Source: Methylococcaceae bacterium (GTDB lineage Bacteria; Pseudomonadota; Gammaproteobacteria; Methylococcales; Methylomonadaceae). From it: a stretch of DNA of 6,076 nt. The notes under the pieces were generated by a model. That model did no database searches. It was not told where the DNA came from and saw only the letters and a list, made by a program, of their open reading frames with translations. Position numbers and translations under genes: made by a program. This document shows, in pieces, positions 5,832 to 6,076 of this stretch (its first letter is position 1; the number at the start of each line of letters is the position of its first letter). The DNA is taken from contig JAUXDP010000195.1 of NCBI GenBank assembly GCA_030618325.1, forward strand, positions 1 to 6,076. Reading direction: 5' to 3'.

Positions 5832-5847
5832 AGCAATCTTCTTGCCA
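5832..5847 (-). promoter_or_regulatory. Sigma54 (-24/-12) promoter, divergent from rtcR
   Basis: The - strand reads TGGCAAGAAGATTGCT against the consensus TGGCACG-N4-TTGCW. Only one defined base differs, and the GG-to-GC spacing is exact. The predicted start site is about 5821, directly before the structured RNAs. RtcR is a sigma54-dependent activator encoded divergently about 140 bp away, as in known rtc loci, so it is the obvious regulator. Confidence 0.85.
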
Positions 5848-5890
5848 ACATTTTAAAACCTCTAACAATAAATTATAAATAACTGTATTT

Positions 5891-5917
5891 TAACAATTTT
5901 TTATTTTTATCTTGTTA
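5891..5917. promoter_or_regulatory. Candidate upstream activator site in the divergent spacer
   Basis: TAACAA (5891-5896) and TTGTTA (5912-5917) form an inverted repeat in the AT-rich spacer, 45-70 bp upstream of the sigma54 -24 box. A further TAACAAT lies at 5863-5869. An RtcR binding site is expected hereabouts, but such AT-rich words are common and the assignment is weak. Confidence 0.2.
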
Positions 5918-5921
5918 CTAG

Positions 5922-5950
5922 TGGACGATCACCCAGCCCTGTACTAAAAT
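5922..5950 (+). promoter_or_regulatory. Candidate sigma70 promoter of rtcR
   Basis: TGGACG (5922-5927, four of six consensus bases) and TAAAAT (5945-5950, five of six) are spaced by 17 nt, predicting a leader of about 27 nt before the rtcR ATG. The preceding stretch (5881-5911) is very AT-rich and could act as an UP element. This would give rtcR constant low expression independent of sigma54. Confidence 0.45.
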
Positions 5951-5983
5951 AAAAACTATCTATAAAGATAAAAAAATATATTA

Positions 5984-6076
5984 ATGAATAATATTGTTAT
6001 AGGGATTTTAGGTCAGCGTCTTGATAATGTAGGTTTCGGAAAAAAACGCTGGTATCGCTGGCGACCCACTCTATCC
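5984..6076 (+). CDS. rtcR: RtcR, sigma54-dependent activator of RNA repair; 3' partial
   Basis: Thirty-one residues are visible before the window ends. The pattern GILGQRLDN, then GFGKKRWYRWRPTLS, matches the N terminus of RtcR (E. coli has GFVGTVLDYAGRG then RWSKWRPTL). RtcR has an N-terminal CARF-type ligand domain, an AAA+ domain and a C-terminal helix-turn-helix. It is activated by RNA ends with 2',3'-cyclic phosphate from damaged tRNA and turns on rtcBA through sigma54. The visible part is only the start of the CARF domain; the rest is assumed. The ATG follows an AT-rich leader with only a weak purine-rich ribosome-binding site. It is divergent from a sigma54 promoter and tRNA-like RNAs, which supports the call. 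Confidence 0.82.
   Translation, partial: MNNIVIGILGQRLDNVGFGKKRWYRWRPTLS

Noticed and set aside
5653..5856. 67-codon + strand open frame across the tRNA-like region
   Set aside because: It is antisense to the paired RNA units, has no recognisable motif and no upstream ribosome-binding site; the compensating stems explain the sequence better.

Overview
This AT-rich window most likely comes from a gammaproteobacterium. The two-component pair at the left end resembles the MoxY/MoxX type known from methylotrophs, so a methanotroph is plausible, but that assignment rests on pattern recognition alone. It has three parts.

Left (1-1831, + strand): the 3' part of a membrane histidine kinase overlaps a NarL/FixJ-type response regulator, forming a two-gene signalling operon. 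It faces a catalase gene on the other strand across a gap of about 90 bp that holds a strong hairpin.

Middle (1923-3852, - strand): an oxidative-stress/iron block. A short encapsulated-ferritin-type gene (EncFtn) lies upstream of a 490-residue haem catalase. The EncFtn frame is broken by one extra base, its product would lack the C-terminal encapsulin-targeting tail, and no encapsulin gene is visible. Between the two genes is a near-complete OxyR tetramer site (one half-site perfect), which predicts peroxide-induced catalase.

Right (4034-6076): the most unusual part. At the right edge a + strand gene starts whose first 31 residues match RtcR, the CARF-domain sigma54 activator of RNA-repair (rtcBA) operons. 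Divergent from it is a near-perfect sigma54 -24/-12 promoter on the - strand. That promoter is followed by about 240 bp of structured RNA with at least two tRNA-like units in tandem. One has a 7-bp acceptor stem, a canonical T arm and an encoded CCA, but no usable anticodon arm. The next starts at the following base and is a cloverleaf resembling tRNA-Asn with anticodon ATT, a mismatched end of the acceptor stem and no CCA. Downstream on the same strand is a slipin/SPFH-type protein gene with three tandem copies of its beta-strand motif, closed by an intrinsic terminator. The inferred system is an RtcR-controlled operon that makes tRNA mimics plus an SPFH scaffold when tRNAs are damaged. rtcB/rtcA are not in the window and may lie beyond rtcR or elsewhere.
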